Below are positions 1 through 10,469 of a DNA stretch of 64,000 nt, piece after piece; positions within the stretch are counted from its first letter, which is position 1, and each line of letters begins with the position of its first letter. The translations under genes and the position numbers were made by a program. Location: NCBI GenBank assembly GCA_963971285.1, contig OZ020265.1, forward strand, positions 5,248,270-5,312,269, in the 5' to 3' direction. Under the pieces are notes generated by a model, which was not told the origin of the DNA, searched no databases, and saw nothing but the letters and a program-made list of their open reading frames with translations. This stretch comes from Astropecten irregularis (lineage: Eukaryota; Echinodermata; Asteroidea; Paxillosida; Astropectinidae).

Positions 1-26
1 GAATACAGCCTACGAAATAATACACG

Positions 27-1304
27 ATGAGGCTCACTTCGTTATGTGCAATCGCCGTTGTTATTATCCTCGCGATCAACATCGTGAAATTGTTATCCCG
101 TCACCGGATATTGAACCTTTATGAGGTTATGGACACCTCGGCAGAGGAAGTTCTTGTAAGTGGTGAGAGAGACCTTTCTATGGTCAACTCCCATCCAATC
201 GTGATACAATCTCTGGAACACTCAACGAATGGCACTAAGGATATTGGGAGAAGACAACCCGAATATCTTCCAAAGGTGAATTCGAATCAATCACCATTAG
301 ATAAGGCCTCATCATTCAATGACTCAAACAATCTCCACGACAAGGGGCTGCAACGGAGACTAGGGATGCAGGAGAATCCTCTGCACAGCGAAGAGGTTCT
401 CAATCCTCATCCTTTTACGTTTACGTATTCACCCAGTCCTTGCAGCCAGCATGCACCTGATGGCAAGGTGTTGTTTCTTCTCGTTTTGGTGGCCTGCCGA
501 CCGATGGAAAACAAGGACCGCCGCCTGATCAGAGAAACCTGGGGTGGAATCAGGATGTACAACGGTAGGTCCATCCTCATTAGGTTCCTCGTCGGCAAGA
601 CGTCACGGCGGAGACCGTACAGCTTTAAGATGGTTGCCAACGAGAGCGCCCTCTACGGCGACATCATCCAGGAGGATTTTGTGGACACCTACAGAAACAT
701 GACGATTAAGATCTTGACGGGACTGAAGTGGGCGTCCCAGATGTGCCCCAACGCCACCTACGTCATGAACCTGGACAGCGACATGTTTGTTAACATCTTC
801 CGATTGGTCAGTCGTCTTGAGGAGGCACCAAGGAGTGATTTTGCAGAGGGGACATTAAAGGGCATATCCAAGCCTCTCCGAGATAAGCGGCAGAAGTGGT
901 ACACACCAGTGGACGTATTTCCCGAAAGTACATACCCTCCATATTTGAACGGACCCGCTTACGTCATATCAGGTGACCTGCCCATTCGTATCCTCAAAGA
1001 GTCTGCGCATGTCAGATATCTACCCTGGGATAACGTGTACATCGGTATCGTCATGAAGAAATTCGGGACTCGTATCATGCATGGATATAAGTATGAACAT
1101 AGCATCGCAGAGTGGACACTTGCCGGAGTTCTGAAAGCCATTAAATGTGCTGTAGCTACAACTGTGGGTCATAACAGACAGACACCTTTAATGGGGGAAG
1201 CATGGCTCCTGTTGTTAGATCTGTACGGGAATTACACGTACTCACCTCCGCCTGGTACCCGTCACAGACTCAAAGATGCCAGAGCACTGTCACTAATTAA
1301 ATAG
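27..1304 (+). CDS. Beta-1,3-galactosyltransferase / N-acetylglucosaminyltransferase-like protein (GT31)
   Basis: A single uninterrupted frame of 425 residues. It has type II Golgi membrane protein architecture: a short cytosolic tip, a hydrophobic anchor at about residues 4-24, a low-complexity stem to about residue 135, then a GT31 catalytic domain. Visible GT31 landmarks are the RRLIRETWGG block, the ALYGDIIQEDFVDTYRNMT block, the metal-binding DxD written as DSD at residues 250-252, a W-Y-T-P-V...YPPYLNGPAYVISGD block, and LPWDNVYIG where most relatives have an EDVY-type motif. The family transfers galactose or GlcNAc from UDP-sugars in beta-1,3 linkage to glycoproteins or glycolipids in the Golgi lumen. 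An intronless coding region is usual for B3GALT-type genes. The start is the first in-frame Met and directly precedes the anchor. Donor and acceptor cannot be told from sequence. The DNV replacement near the catalytic acid could lower activity. Confidence 0.9.
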   Translation: MRLTSLCAIAVVIILAINIVKLLSRHRILNLYEVMDTSAEEVLVSGERDLSMVNSHPIVIQSLEHSTNGTKDIGRRQPEYLPKVNSNQSPLDKASSFNDSNNLHDKGLQRRLGMQENPLHSEEVLNPHPFTFTYSPSPCSQHAPDGKVLFLLVLVACRPMENKDRRLIRETWGGIRMYNGRSILIRFLVGKTSRRRPYSFKMVANESALYGDIIQEDFVDTYRNMTIKILTGLKWASQMCPNATYVMNLDSDMFVNIFRLVSRLEEAPRSDFAEGTLKGISKPLRDKRQKWYTPVDVFPESTYPPYLNGPAYVISGDLPIRILKESAHVRYLPWDNVYIGIVMKKFGTRIMHGYKYEHSIAEWTLAGVLKAIKCAVATTVGHNRQTPLMGEAWLLLLDLYGNYTYSPPPGTRHRLKDARALSLIK

Positions 1305-1597
1305 TATACAAATAATGAATATTTATGAGTAGAATGGTAAGAATAGTTTGATGAGGTGAGGGATGGAATGTTACTTAACTTCCGGACAAACGGGAAGTAT
1401 ATCTCCCCATTCAACAGTGGTAAAAGCTAAGATCATGATTCTTTCGATACACGTCAATTTTAGGGAAGGTCTTTCTTTGTGGCACATTGGTTGACCTCTG
1501 TGACCGCCACTTACGGTCTATCAGGAAGTAGTTCCTCTTTCAAAAGTTGTAAAAATTAGGATCATGATGTTTTCGCCAAATGTCGGAAACATTTTAA
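1305..1597. other. 3' flank of the glycosyltransferase with a MITE remnant
   Basis: No gene is seen. The first ~50 bases (about 1307-1355, AAATAATGAATATTTATGAG onward) resemble one arm of the hairpin element at 31309-31472, so the gene's 3' end appears to abut a remnant of that repeat. The rest is unremarkable AT-rich DNA. Confidence 0.5.
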
Positions 1598-1694
1598 AGG
1601 TATGTTTCTACCAGCACCATCATTATATCCTATAAGTTACAAGTGAATCTGTGAACATTCTGTTTTGGTTTCCTACCAAAGTATGATGCTACCT
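1598..1694 (-). repeat. Short internally deleted TTAA-flanked MITE
   Basis: It begins right after TTAA (1594-1597) with AGGTATGTTTC and ends with ATGATGCTACCT followed by GTAA. It matches the element at 10190-10469 in reverse orientation, sharing a stretch around TCCTATAAGTTAC, CTGTTTTGGTTTC and ACCAAAGTATGAT. It looks like a 97-bp deletion derivative of the same family, with the right-hand TTAA decayed. Confidence 0.65.
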
Positions 1695-1841
1695 GTAATT
1701 AGCTTCGGTGTAATATTTGGGGTTAATTGTCACCCTTAATTGTTCAAGACTGCATGTCTGTAAGTGAAAATGTACAATTGTTGATTGCATATACCAAGAA
1801 TTTACTGTTATTTTTAGAGTAGGATGGCCCGTCTATATGAT

Positions 1842-1865
1842 AAAAAAAAAAAAAAAAAAAAAAAA
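1842..1865 (+). repeat. Poly(A) run of 24 bases
   Basis: An uninterrupted run of A inside intergenic DNA, about 540 bases after the glycosyltransferase stop. It could be a retroposed tail or simple slippage. No AATAAA signal closely precedes it. Confidence 0.9.
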
Positions 1866-1922
1866 GTAACTATATAGTAATTACCTTCATTGGATATGTA
1901 GCAATGTCCTTGACATACTTAA

Positions 1923-2274
1923 AGGTACTACCATACTCCGATATTATACCAAAACAGAAATCTCCACAGATTCAATTAAAACTTACATGTTGTAAAGATG
2001 GTGGTGGTAGAAACACACCTTTAATTTTGTCCCTGCATGCATGTTTTTATCCAGAAAAGAGTAAAACTATTGATGACAACAATGTTGACCTTGTTTTTGT
2101 CACAAATAACGGTGAAAAGATTTAAGAACAAATTTGTCACTGTTTTCTCAAAACATAGGCACCATATGAGACTGAAAATTTCACAGATGACTGTTGCCAA
2201 TGCTGTATCTTCTTTGATATTTTTCCCCCGTGAATCTGCATATCTTTGACGAATACCAAAATATGATATTACCT
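1923..2274 (+). mobile_element. TTAA-flanked MITE, 352 bp
   Basis: The element is flanked by TTAA on both sides (1919-1922 and 2275-2278). Its ends are inverted: AGGTACTACCATACTCCGAT on the left and the complement of AGGTAATATCATATTTTGGT on the right. The inside shares the 'AAGATGGTGGTGGTAGAAA' region with the copy at 10190-10469. TTAA target duplication is typical of piggyBac-like elements, but the ends do not begin with the usual CCC, so the superfamily is left open. It carries no transposase; the small frames inside are not genes. Confidence 0.8.
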
Positions 2275-2278
2275 TTAA

Positions 2279-4057
2279 TACACAAAAGCCTATAATCAAT
2301 CATTGATTGGCGAATGACCTTTTTAGTCTTGTTAACGAGTTTGCAAAGGAACGTTCGTATGCTGCTTGTCATAAAATGCACAGGATTTCATTTGCTAAAA
2401 CTATGCATCAAAGGGCACAGTAAATGATCTGAAAATAATGAACATCTGTAACACCATACACAAAACAGTCTGTCTATATCTTACACTTTTCATTCAAAAG
2501 GATTTGTTTACAAATTATAAACAATCAAGAGAAAAAGTATTTGATGAAACAAATTGAATTAAGAAAACAATTCTTTATCTTTCCGTTCAATTATACAATG
2601 TATCAGATATTCGGTTACATATGTTGCAAAACCTTGTGATGTATCACATCAATGATTCTTTTATTTTTGGCGCGAGGTCTATTTACAGACCGTTTGGGAA
2701 CCGAGCCAGGTTGCCCAATCCCTTCTGGCCTGATCGGTTCAGAGCTTGATGCCCCTCGGTTACTCAAGCGTGTCACCTACTCTAGTCCAGACCCCCAGTC
2801 AGTACTTCCACAAAGGGCAGCTTAATATCTTGGTTGGCTATTGTTAACGGATTACGTGGCTGACTTGGCAAGATACACGGCCGCTAATTTGTCTACTTGT
2901 TCGACTTGTATTATGTACATGTACTTTCATTTTTAAATGTATCCATCATGTTGTTAATAACATTTAAAACTATATTTCTCGATACACTGTACATGTAAAT
3001 TGCAGAGCTGCCAACACTCCGCGATCCTGCGGAAGACTCACGAATTTTACTCCCGAATCTCCCGCTATCCCGCAAGGATCTACATGTTCATTCTCCCGGA
3101 TTCCCGGTTTTCCAACGGTTTTTTTTTTTTTTTAGATTTAGGAAAACCAAAAATCGTGTTAAGCAACAAATAAAAGATCACAAAAGTTAGAAATAAATGC
3201 AAATAAAACGTAGAAATTAGCGCATGAAAGCGGACGAAACGAGAACGTACTTTACGGTTGTAGGGGGAGATACCGTACCGTAGCACACCACGCATGCGGG
3301 GTACACAGGACAGACACCGGCCGACATAAAAAATTATCTTGATCTCCCGGTGCCTCGAGTACACCGCGTAACCACGCCACAGTTATGGTTAACCGAGTCA
3401 GGGTCTCACGGTTTTGTCGTTTTTTTATTTTTTTCAAAACCGCTCAACCTTACTTCCCTCTGTCCTACACGTATGTGTGTAGCAACAAACACTGCATTTT
3501 TGGATTCATTATTGTTGTGCAGACAGATCATTCGGGTACCGATCGCACTATGTGCATGTTTCCGTAAAATCGACTGATACATGTTTAGTTCTAGAAAAAT
3601 GGCGTCGCGTGAAACATCTTCGATGGTGTAAGAAGCCCAAAAATAAATTGAAAAACTATGACAGTATCAGAAGTACAAGGACGACTATGATACCGAATGG
3701 TCTTGTGTGATCCGCGCGGTTAGGAAGGGAGGATTATTACGCATTTTGTTCATCGTGTAGCAGTAAAATTTGTGTGAAATACGGAGGTCGAAACGACGTA
3801 TGGTAACACAGTCGGGTAAAATCCAAATTTCAGTTCATATAAATGTGAAAATCGTTGTTTTTTGGAAAGGTTCTTTGATCATATTTTTGAACGGTAAAAT
3901 TTGGTTAAGGAATGACTGAGATCAGACATTGTTCATTGCAGAGATTTTTCACCGGCTCCGGAAATCAAGCTTGCACACTAGGGGATTATCTCACCAGGCT
4001 ACTGATCAATCTCTGTGTACAACGAATACCTATTGTGTCTCAACTGTAGGTGTCAAA
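2279..4057. other. Intergenic stretch, no gene recognised
   Basis: It contains AT-rich DNA, a T-run at about 3119-3133, and a somewhat GC-richer stretch around 3240-3370. No frame shows domain-like composition. Sequence around 3003 starts with CAGAGCTGCCAAC, which resembles some transposon ends, but no matching far end was found. Confidence 0.5.
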
Positions 4058-5449
4058 CTATTATTTTCGACGGCTGAGAATATATTTGTTTTCAGGGACT
4101 TGACCGACCATTATTGTATCTCTGAGACCCACCCTGCAATATTTTCGTCTCCCAACTATTATTTTCCCGGCTGAGAAAATATTCGTTTTCAGGGACTTGA
4201 CCGACCATTATTGTATCTGTGAGACCCGCCCTGCAATATTTTCGTCTCCCAACTATTATTTTCCCGGCGGAGAATATATTTATTTTCAGGGACTTGACCG
4301 ACCATTATTGTATCTCTGAGTCCCGCCCTGCAATATTTTCGTCTCCCAACTATTATTTTCCCTGCTGAGAATATATTTGTTTTCAGGGACTTGACCGACC
4401 ATTTGTATCTCTGAGACCCACCCTGCAATATTTTCGTCTCCCAACTATTATTTTCCCTGGCTGAGAATATATTTGTTTTCAGGAACTTGACCGACCATTA
4501 TTGTATCTCTGAGACCCGCCCTGCAATATTTTCGTCTCCCAACTATTATTTTCCCGGCTGAGAATATATTTGTTTTCATGGACTTGACCGACCATTATTG
4601 TATCTCTGAGTCCCGTCCTGCAATATTTTCGTCTCCCAACTATTATTTTGCCTGGCTGAGAATATATTTGTTTTCAGGGACTTGACCGACCATTATTGTA
4701 TTTCTGAGACCCGCCCTGCAATATTTTCGTCTCCCAACTATTATTTTCCCGACTGAGAATATATTTATTATCAGGGACTTGACCGACCACTATTGTATTT
4801 CTGAGACCCGCCCTGCAATATTTTCGTCTCCCAACTATTATTTTCCCGGCTGAGAATATATTTGTTTTCAGGGACTTGACCGACCACTATTGTATCTCTG
4901 AGACCCGCCCTGCAATATTTTCGTCTCCCAAGTATTATTTTCCCAATTGAGAATATATTTGTTTTCAGGGACTTGACCGACCATTATTGTATCTCTGAGA
5001 CCCGCCCTGCAATATTTTCGCCTCCCAACTATTATTTTCCCAATTGAGAATATATTTGTTTTGAGGGACTTGACCGACCATTTGTATCTCTGAGACCCGC
5101 CCTGCAATATTTTCGCCTCCCAACTATTATTTTCCCAATTGAGAATATATTTGTTTTGAGGGACTTGACCGACCATTATTGTATCTCTGAGACCCGCCCT
5201 GCACTATTTTCGTCTGCCAACTATTATTTTCCCGGCTGAGAATATATTTATTTTCAGGGACTTGACCGACCACTATTGTATATCTGAGTCCCGCCCTGCA
5301 ATATTATCGTCTCCCAAGTATTATTTTCCCTGCTGAGAATATAATTGTTTTCAGAGTCTTGACCGACCATTATTGTATCTCTGAGACCCGCCCTGCAATA
5401 TTTGCTTCTCCCAACTACTATTTTCCCGGCTGAGAACATATTTGTTTTC
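4058..5449. repeat. 97-bp minisatellite, about 14 copies
   Basis: The unit runs from CTATTATTTTCCCGGCTGAG through GACTTGACCGACCATTATTG and GAGACCCGCCCTGCAATATT to CGTCTCCCAA, which counts to 97 bp. Copies differ by scattered substitutions and occasional 3-bp deletions, for example CCATTTGTATC for CCATTATTGTATC. Because 97 is not a multiple of three and the unit has few stops on the minus strand, it produces spurious minus-strand frames. The array ends 17 bp before the first LTR of the gypsy block. Confidence 0.95.
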
Positions 5450-5466
5450 CTGTATATTTGTGAATC

Positions 5467-5726
5467 TGTAACGGTGTACACAGACATCAACTACCTGCTG
5501 TAATATACTTATTTCATAAGCCACTGCGCATGCTCGTACTAGCGAGACTTGTGGGAAATACTTTAGAATCAAAGATGGCTGACTAGATTGTTTACATGTA
5601 ATTCCAATCCTTCCCAATCATTGACAGATGAAACTATTCAATAAACTGATCAAGTGAATCATTGTTGTTGTAAATCACACCAATTTGCAGTCTTCCGAAT
5701 CTTTTATTGTGTAACTACCCGTTACA
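5467..5726 (+). repeat. LTR 1 of the gypsy tandem block
   Basis: 260 bp, TGTAACGGTG to CTACCCGTTACA, with short terminal inverted repeats TGTAACGG/CCGTTACA. It appears identical to the middle LTR. It is preceded by the AATC target duplication. Confidence 0.95.
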
Positions 5727-5727
5727 C

Positions 5728-5745
5728 TGGCGTAGTCGGCAGGAT
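5728..5745 (+). other. Primer-binding site complementary to tRNA-Ser 3' end
   Basis: One base after LTR 1 lies TGGCGTAGTCGGCAGGAT. Its complement ends ...GACTACG-CCA, matching 18 nt of the conserved 3' end of eukaryotic tRNA-Ser (AGA/TGA isoacceptors, as recalled). The same sequence follows the middle LTR at about 15917. This marks the internal side of the LTR and the family's likely primer. Confidence 0.8.
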
Positions 5746-8700
5746 GGCTGTTTACTGTGTGTGATTTTTGAAGATTTTGCTTGACATCGATCATCGCCGA
5801 TCGTGGCTTTGTGGGCTGTACACTCAACGTGTGAGACCCCACATGGGTGGGGGTCCTGAGTACTAACGTTATTCCATGACCCAACAACCTGACGTTATAA
5901 TTGTTCTGCCATTCATGTATCATGAATATTCGATTGTTGATTGTTGATACTAGATGTGATTTAACATCACTGTTCTGTGTCTGAATAAAGTGAATTATTT
6001 CGCTGCTTTTGTGAAATTCTGTACACGATTTATTAACGATATTGCCTAACGAGTTGCCTAACGTTATTGTAATTTATATACGTACGCACGTATAAATTGT
6101 TCCATCTTTTGGTTTCATCTTTCCGACTGTCCATCATGCCTCTGCCAGACATGGACAAAGCAAACTACTTGCGACGTTTTACGGCAGACTACATAACTCA
6201 GTTATGTAATCTTAATCATATAGACACAAATGTGGTAAAAAATAAACAAGATCGCATTGAATGCTTGTGTGGGCTGCCACATATGAAGGAGCCGGAAGAT
6301 GTGAAACCCAAGGTTGAACCAGCACCACCTGTCCAGCCAGACCTTGGTGAAATTTTGGAGAAACTCGAAATGATGAGGAAAAATGAAACCGAAATCCTGT
6401 GTCAGTCACTGTTGCAGGCAATGACCACGGCAACCAAATCATCAACTGAGTCCATTAGGGTGGGACCCGAGCTCCCTGATTTCCATAAATTGTCAACCGA
6501 TGATGACATCACGTGTTATCTTGCGACGTTCGAGCGCATGGCGACGGCAGCGAACAAACCGAGGGACCAATGGCCCTGCCTCTTAGAACCATATCTTACG
6601 GGGAAAGCTCAGAAAGCATTCCATGCGCTAAGCGAAGAAGATAAGCAGCAGTATGATAAAATCGTTCAGATCATTCTACGTCATTTTCAGTTGACTCCAG
6701 AGGCGTATAGAATCAAATTTCGTACAGCTACAAAGAATCCAGAGGAAACTTTTGAGGAGTTTTCCACACGCCTAGAGCTGTATTTCCGACGCTGGTTGGA
6801 ACCAAATGAGGGTATGTGTCTGTCGCCTGATTTTAAGCGAATGATGCACCTACTTCTGATAGACCAATTCTTATCATCGATTGCTAATGATAATCTTCGT
6901 ACCAAGCTTCGAGAAAAGAAGGCGGTTCTTGTTCAGGCTATAGCACGCATTGCCGACGAGCATGTTTTGAATCGCAGAGCTGAAGCGGCAGCGAAGCCTT
7001 TTCAAACCAAACATTACTCTCCACAGAGTAATAATACTTCGAGCAGTAGTGATAGACATGACAAACGCCAGGAAACAAAAACCAGAGGACAGACACCAGA
7101 GCCGACCATCTGGAACGAACAACAGTGCGAAACGCACTGGTAGGTTCGAGGCAGTTTGTTTTAGGTGTCGTCAGTTAGGACACAAAGTCTATGATTGTCC
7201 TTATCCTGCTCCGGATAAGGGTCACAACACTGGATCTTCTTCCAGTACCAAGCCAGTTGTCGAAATCCGACAGTCTCCTGGTATTAAGCCAGACAAATCG
7301 TCGAAGCCCACTGAAGGCCCTCGTGTGAGCCTCATCAAGTCTCCTGTATCCAGGGAGTGTGCTGACGACAGCAGTGGCCCCTACATCATCGCTAGAGTCA
7401 ATGGTCAAGACGTGAAGGCGTTGCTGGACACCGGTTCTGCCATTTCTCTCATTGATGCTGAATGTCGTGAGACATTAGGGTTAGCTGTAACCCCTGAGTC
7501 CTCCATAGGACCTCTGACCACAGTTAATGGGTCTGTGTTCCATACATCTGGAATTGCTGCGGAAGCAATCGAGGTTGCGGGTGTGGATGTAGACATTGGT
7601 CTACATCAGGTACAGAAGCTACCAGTGCCAGTGCTGCTGGGTAGGGATTTTGCTCAAAAAACAAAGCTAGTGATAGATTTTGTACATAACTCCTACTGGT
7701 TGGAAACAAGTCCAACAGAGCCTCGAATCAAATGGCCTCTACTTGGCCTTGAGACGGAAACCTTTCCAGAGGATGATGTTCCACTGAGCCCCTCTTCGCC
7801 TGCTGACCAGGTGGACAGAGGGATGGACCCTGCTTTGACTGAGGATGTGGTATCGCAACTGGAACACCTTCATGAGGAGTTCCAGCGGTTTTCTCAGACA
7901 AGCCGGGCCGTACAGAACTCCTCCTTCATGGTATTGACACTGGGGACTAACGGCCAGTCCCTGGTCCTGTGTATCGCCTATCATCTGAGAGACGTAATTT
8001 GCTACGTCAACAGATAGATGAAATGTAGGAGGATGGTCGCATAGTGCGATCACATTCATCTTGGGCCTCACCAGTCGTGATGGTTCCAAAGCCACAGTCG
8101 GGACAGTACCGACTATGCGTCGATTATCGAAAACTCAACCGTGTCACCAAACTCGACGCAGATCCTATGCCAAACATTGATGCCATTCTAGACTCGCTAC
8201 ATGGTGCCACGATCTTTAGTTCGTTAGATCTGAAGAGTGGCTATCACCAGATGGTGCTTAAGAGTAAGGGACTGTAAATATCAAAGAAATCTTGAAAATG
8301 TTGGCCATGGCCAAAAAATAGATTTTCTTTAAACTCTTATATTTGATTGACCTTAGCCCGAAACTAACAAAAATGGATATATTTTTGGAAAAATTACTTC
8401 GTTGCCATAGCAACAGCCAAATTACCTTTTAAAGCATTTTTCGTCATTTTCCCAACTTTTTATAGGTGTAATTTAGCCATTTTTAAGGTCGTGTTGCGAC
8501 TACACAATATACACCAAATTAATTTTGTTAAAGGATGTGCATAGATTGGTCCTTAAAGCTTACATTAAATGTGTAAAAATTATAACTATGTATGTGACTG
8601 GGTTATACCATTTATTTGAAATAGGGGTGTTTTTTCACTTTTTCAAAGTGTGAAAAATTACTCTTTTTTAACAGCTCATAACCCACATGGTAGTGCTCCA

Positions 8701-9735
8701 ATTTTCACAAATAACTCATATTGTTGAGATGAGACATTGGTCTTCTAGAAAATAAAAAAATTAGCTGGGGGAAAATTATTCCTTCTTCGCAATATTGCTG
8801 GACATTTGACCATTTTTTCACAATTTTCCTTCAGGCCGTCCGTGACTTATATGGTAAGAAAATAGATATTAATTCTGTACATTATTTTTTGAATACATTT
8901 GAATGGAATTCATACCAAACTGGATCATCTATAATGGTCAGAGTTAAAAATTAACCACTGGAGTTTGTACTTGTAGGGCTTTAACACTTTTTATGGGGGG
9001 GGGGCAGAGATATATACACATTACATGTATTTGTACCCTCATTTTAAATCTTGTGGTTCTTTGCCAGGATACTTGCTGAATTTGTATTGTTTTATTGTTA
9101 CTTAAGTTCCTTACGGTCAATGTGTTAAGGAAGCAGTTTAAAAAAATTACTGTTGCCATGGAAACGGTTGATCATAGTTACCATGTATACGTGTATTATG
9201 CGTATTCTTTGTGACTTCTTGAATTTTCCTTTTAAAATATGTTGTTTTTCAAAATTGTAATGCAGTACACATAAAGTTAACAATAAAACTGATTCCAACT
9301 TGAGGTGATCTTATTGTGCAAAGAGAACACTCCGCTGGTCAGTATAGTTACCTATCAATCAAGTGGACAATAAGAATGAATAGAATGCCTCCTGGTAATT
9401 CAAACCAAGTATATGGTCTGTTTCTATTTTCTCTCTCTCCCCTTTTACACAATGATCATTACATCACTAATTATTATGTTGCTTATACTGGTCTCTCGGG
9501 TGGAGGAGAAGCACACCAATATTATACCTCCAGTATTTTTCACATCAATTTTAAATCCTACTTTTCTCTGCAATGAAACTTCCTGACTTTATTAAGTTCC
9601 AAAAGGATCTTTGTGTTATAGGAGTAGCTTTGGGAATTATTTTCCATTTATCATTTATTAATGTATACCTTTCTTCTTCTAAATTTTGTTGAAGCCTGAA
9701 AAAATGTATGGAAATCAATTTTAATTGTTGCTCTT

Positions 9736-9810
9736 TATATTTATTTATTTATTGATTGATTTATTTATTTATTTATTTATTTATTTATTTTTTATTTTTT
9801 TTTTTTTTCA
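9736..9810. repeat. TTTA microsatellite and T-run
   Basis: A run of TTTA/ATTT units followed by a T-rich stretch, in the middle part of the 4.2-kb transposon. Confidence 0.85.
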
Positions 9811-10189
9811 CTTGAAATTAATCTATACCAAACTCAACGCGATCAGAACCACTGGAATGTAACCAAAACTTGATGATTGCTTAGCGTCAAACTTCTGCTG
9901 TGTCTAATTCAAAAATTGGCCCAAGATTTAAATTAGACGAAATGTGATGCTTTCTGTCGAAAGCTCAACACGTCTTGCCGCTTTTATAACAGCAGAAGAG
10001 CGGCACGGCTTCAAACGTTGATTTTCTTCCATGTTTAATTCAATTGAAACGTCCCAAGTCAGTACCGTTTTAAACTGCACATGACCGCGACCACTCCCTG
10101 TTGCAGGAGAGAGTACCGCCTTTTCACAATAAGAATGTATCGCATAATCATAACTCTCTTTTGGTCCACCATGTTGAAATTTGCATTAA

Positions 10190-10469
10190 AGGTATACATG
10201 TAGTATCATACTTTGGTAAGAAACCAAAACAGAATTGTTCACAGATTTACGTATAACTTATAGGATATGAAGATGGTGGTGCTAGAAAGATACCGTTAAT
10301 TTTCTTCCACCTGGAATGGTGTATTTATCCAGAAATTGGAAAACCAATGACCGAAAATCTTTTTGATCTTTTAAAAGATTTGAAATTTACACAGATGACT
10401 GTTACTGTATCTGTCTTGATATTTTTGCCCATGTATTTCAGTGATAAAAACCAAAGTATGATATTACCT
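10190..10469 (+). mobile_element. TTAA-flanked MITE nested in the 4.2-kb transposon
   Basis: TTAA at 10186-10189 and 10470-10473 flank a 280-bp element. The left end AGGTATACATGTAGTATCAT and right-end complement AGGTAATATCATACTTTGGT are inverted, and both contain ATCATACTTTGGT. It belongs to the family with copies at 1598-1694, 1923-2274, 54947-55276 and about 59366-59580. This is the third level of nesting at this place. Confidence 0.85.

Noticed and set aside
3003-3364. Possible transposon start (CAGAGCTGCCAAC) and a 94-codon minus-strand frame
   Set aside because: No inverted partner end or target duplication was found, and the frame crosses a poly-A/T run.
4058-5449. CRISPR-like array
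   Set aside because: The whole unit is repeated without unique spacers, and the sequence is eukaryotic.
4189-5490. Minus-strand frames with ENKYILNWENN / AKILQGGSQRY repeats
   Set aside because: Translation of the 97-bp minisatellite; the frame changes from unit to unit.
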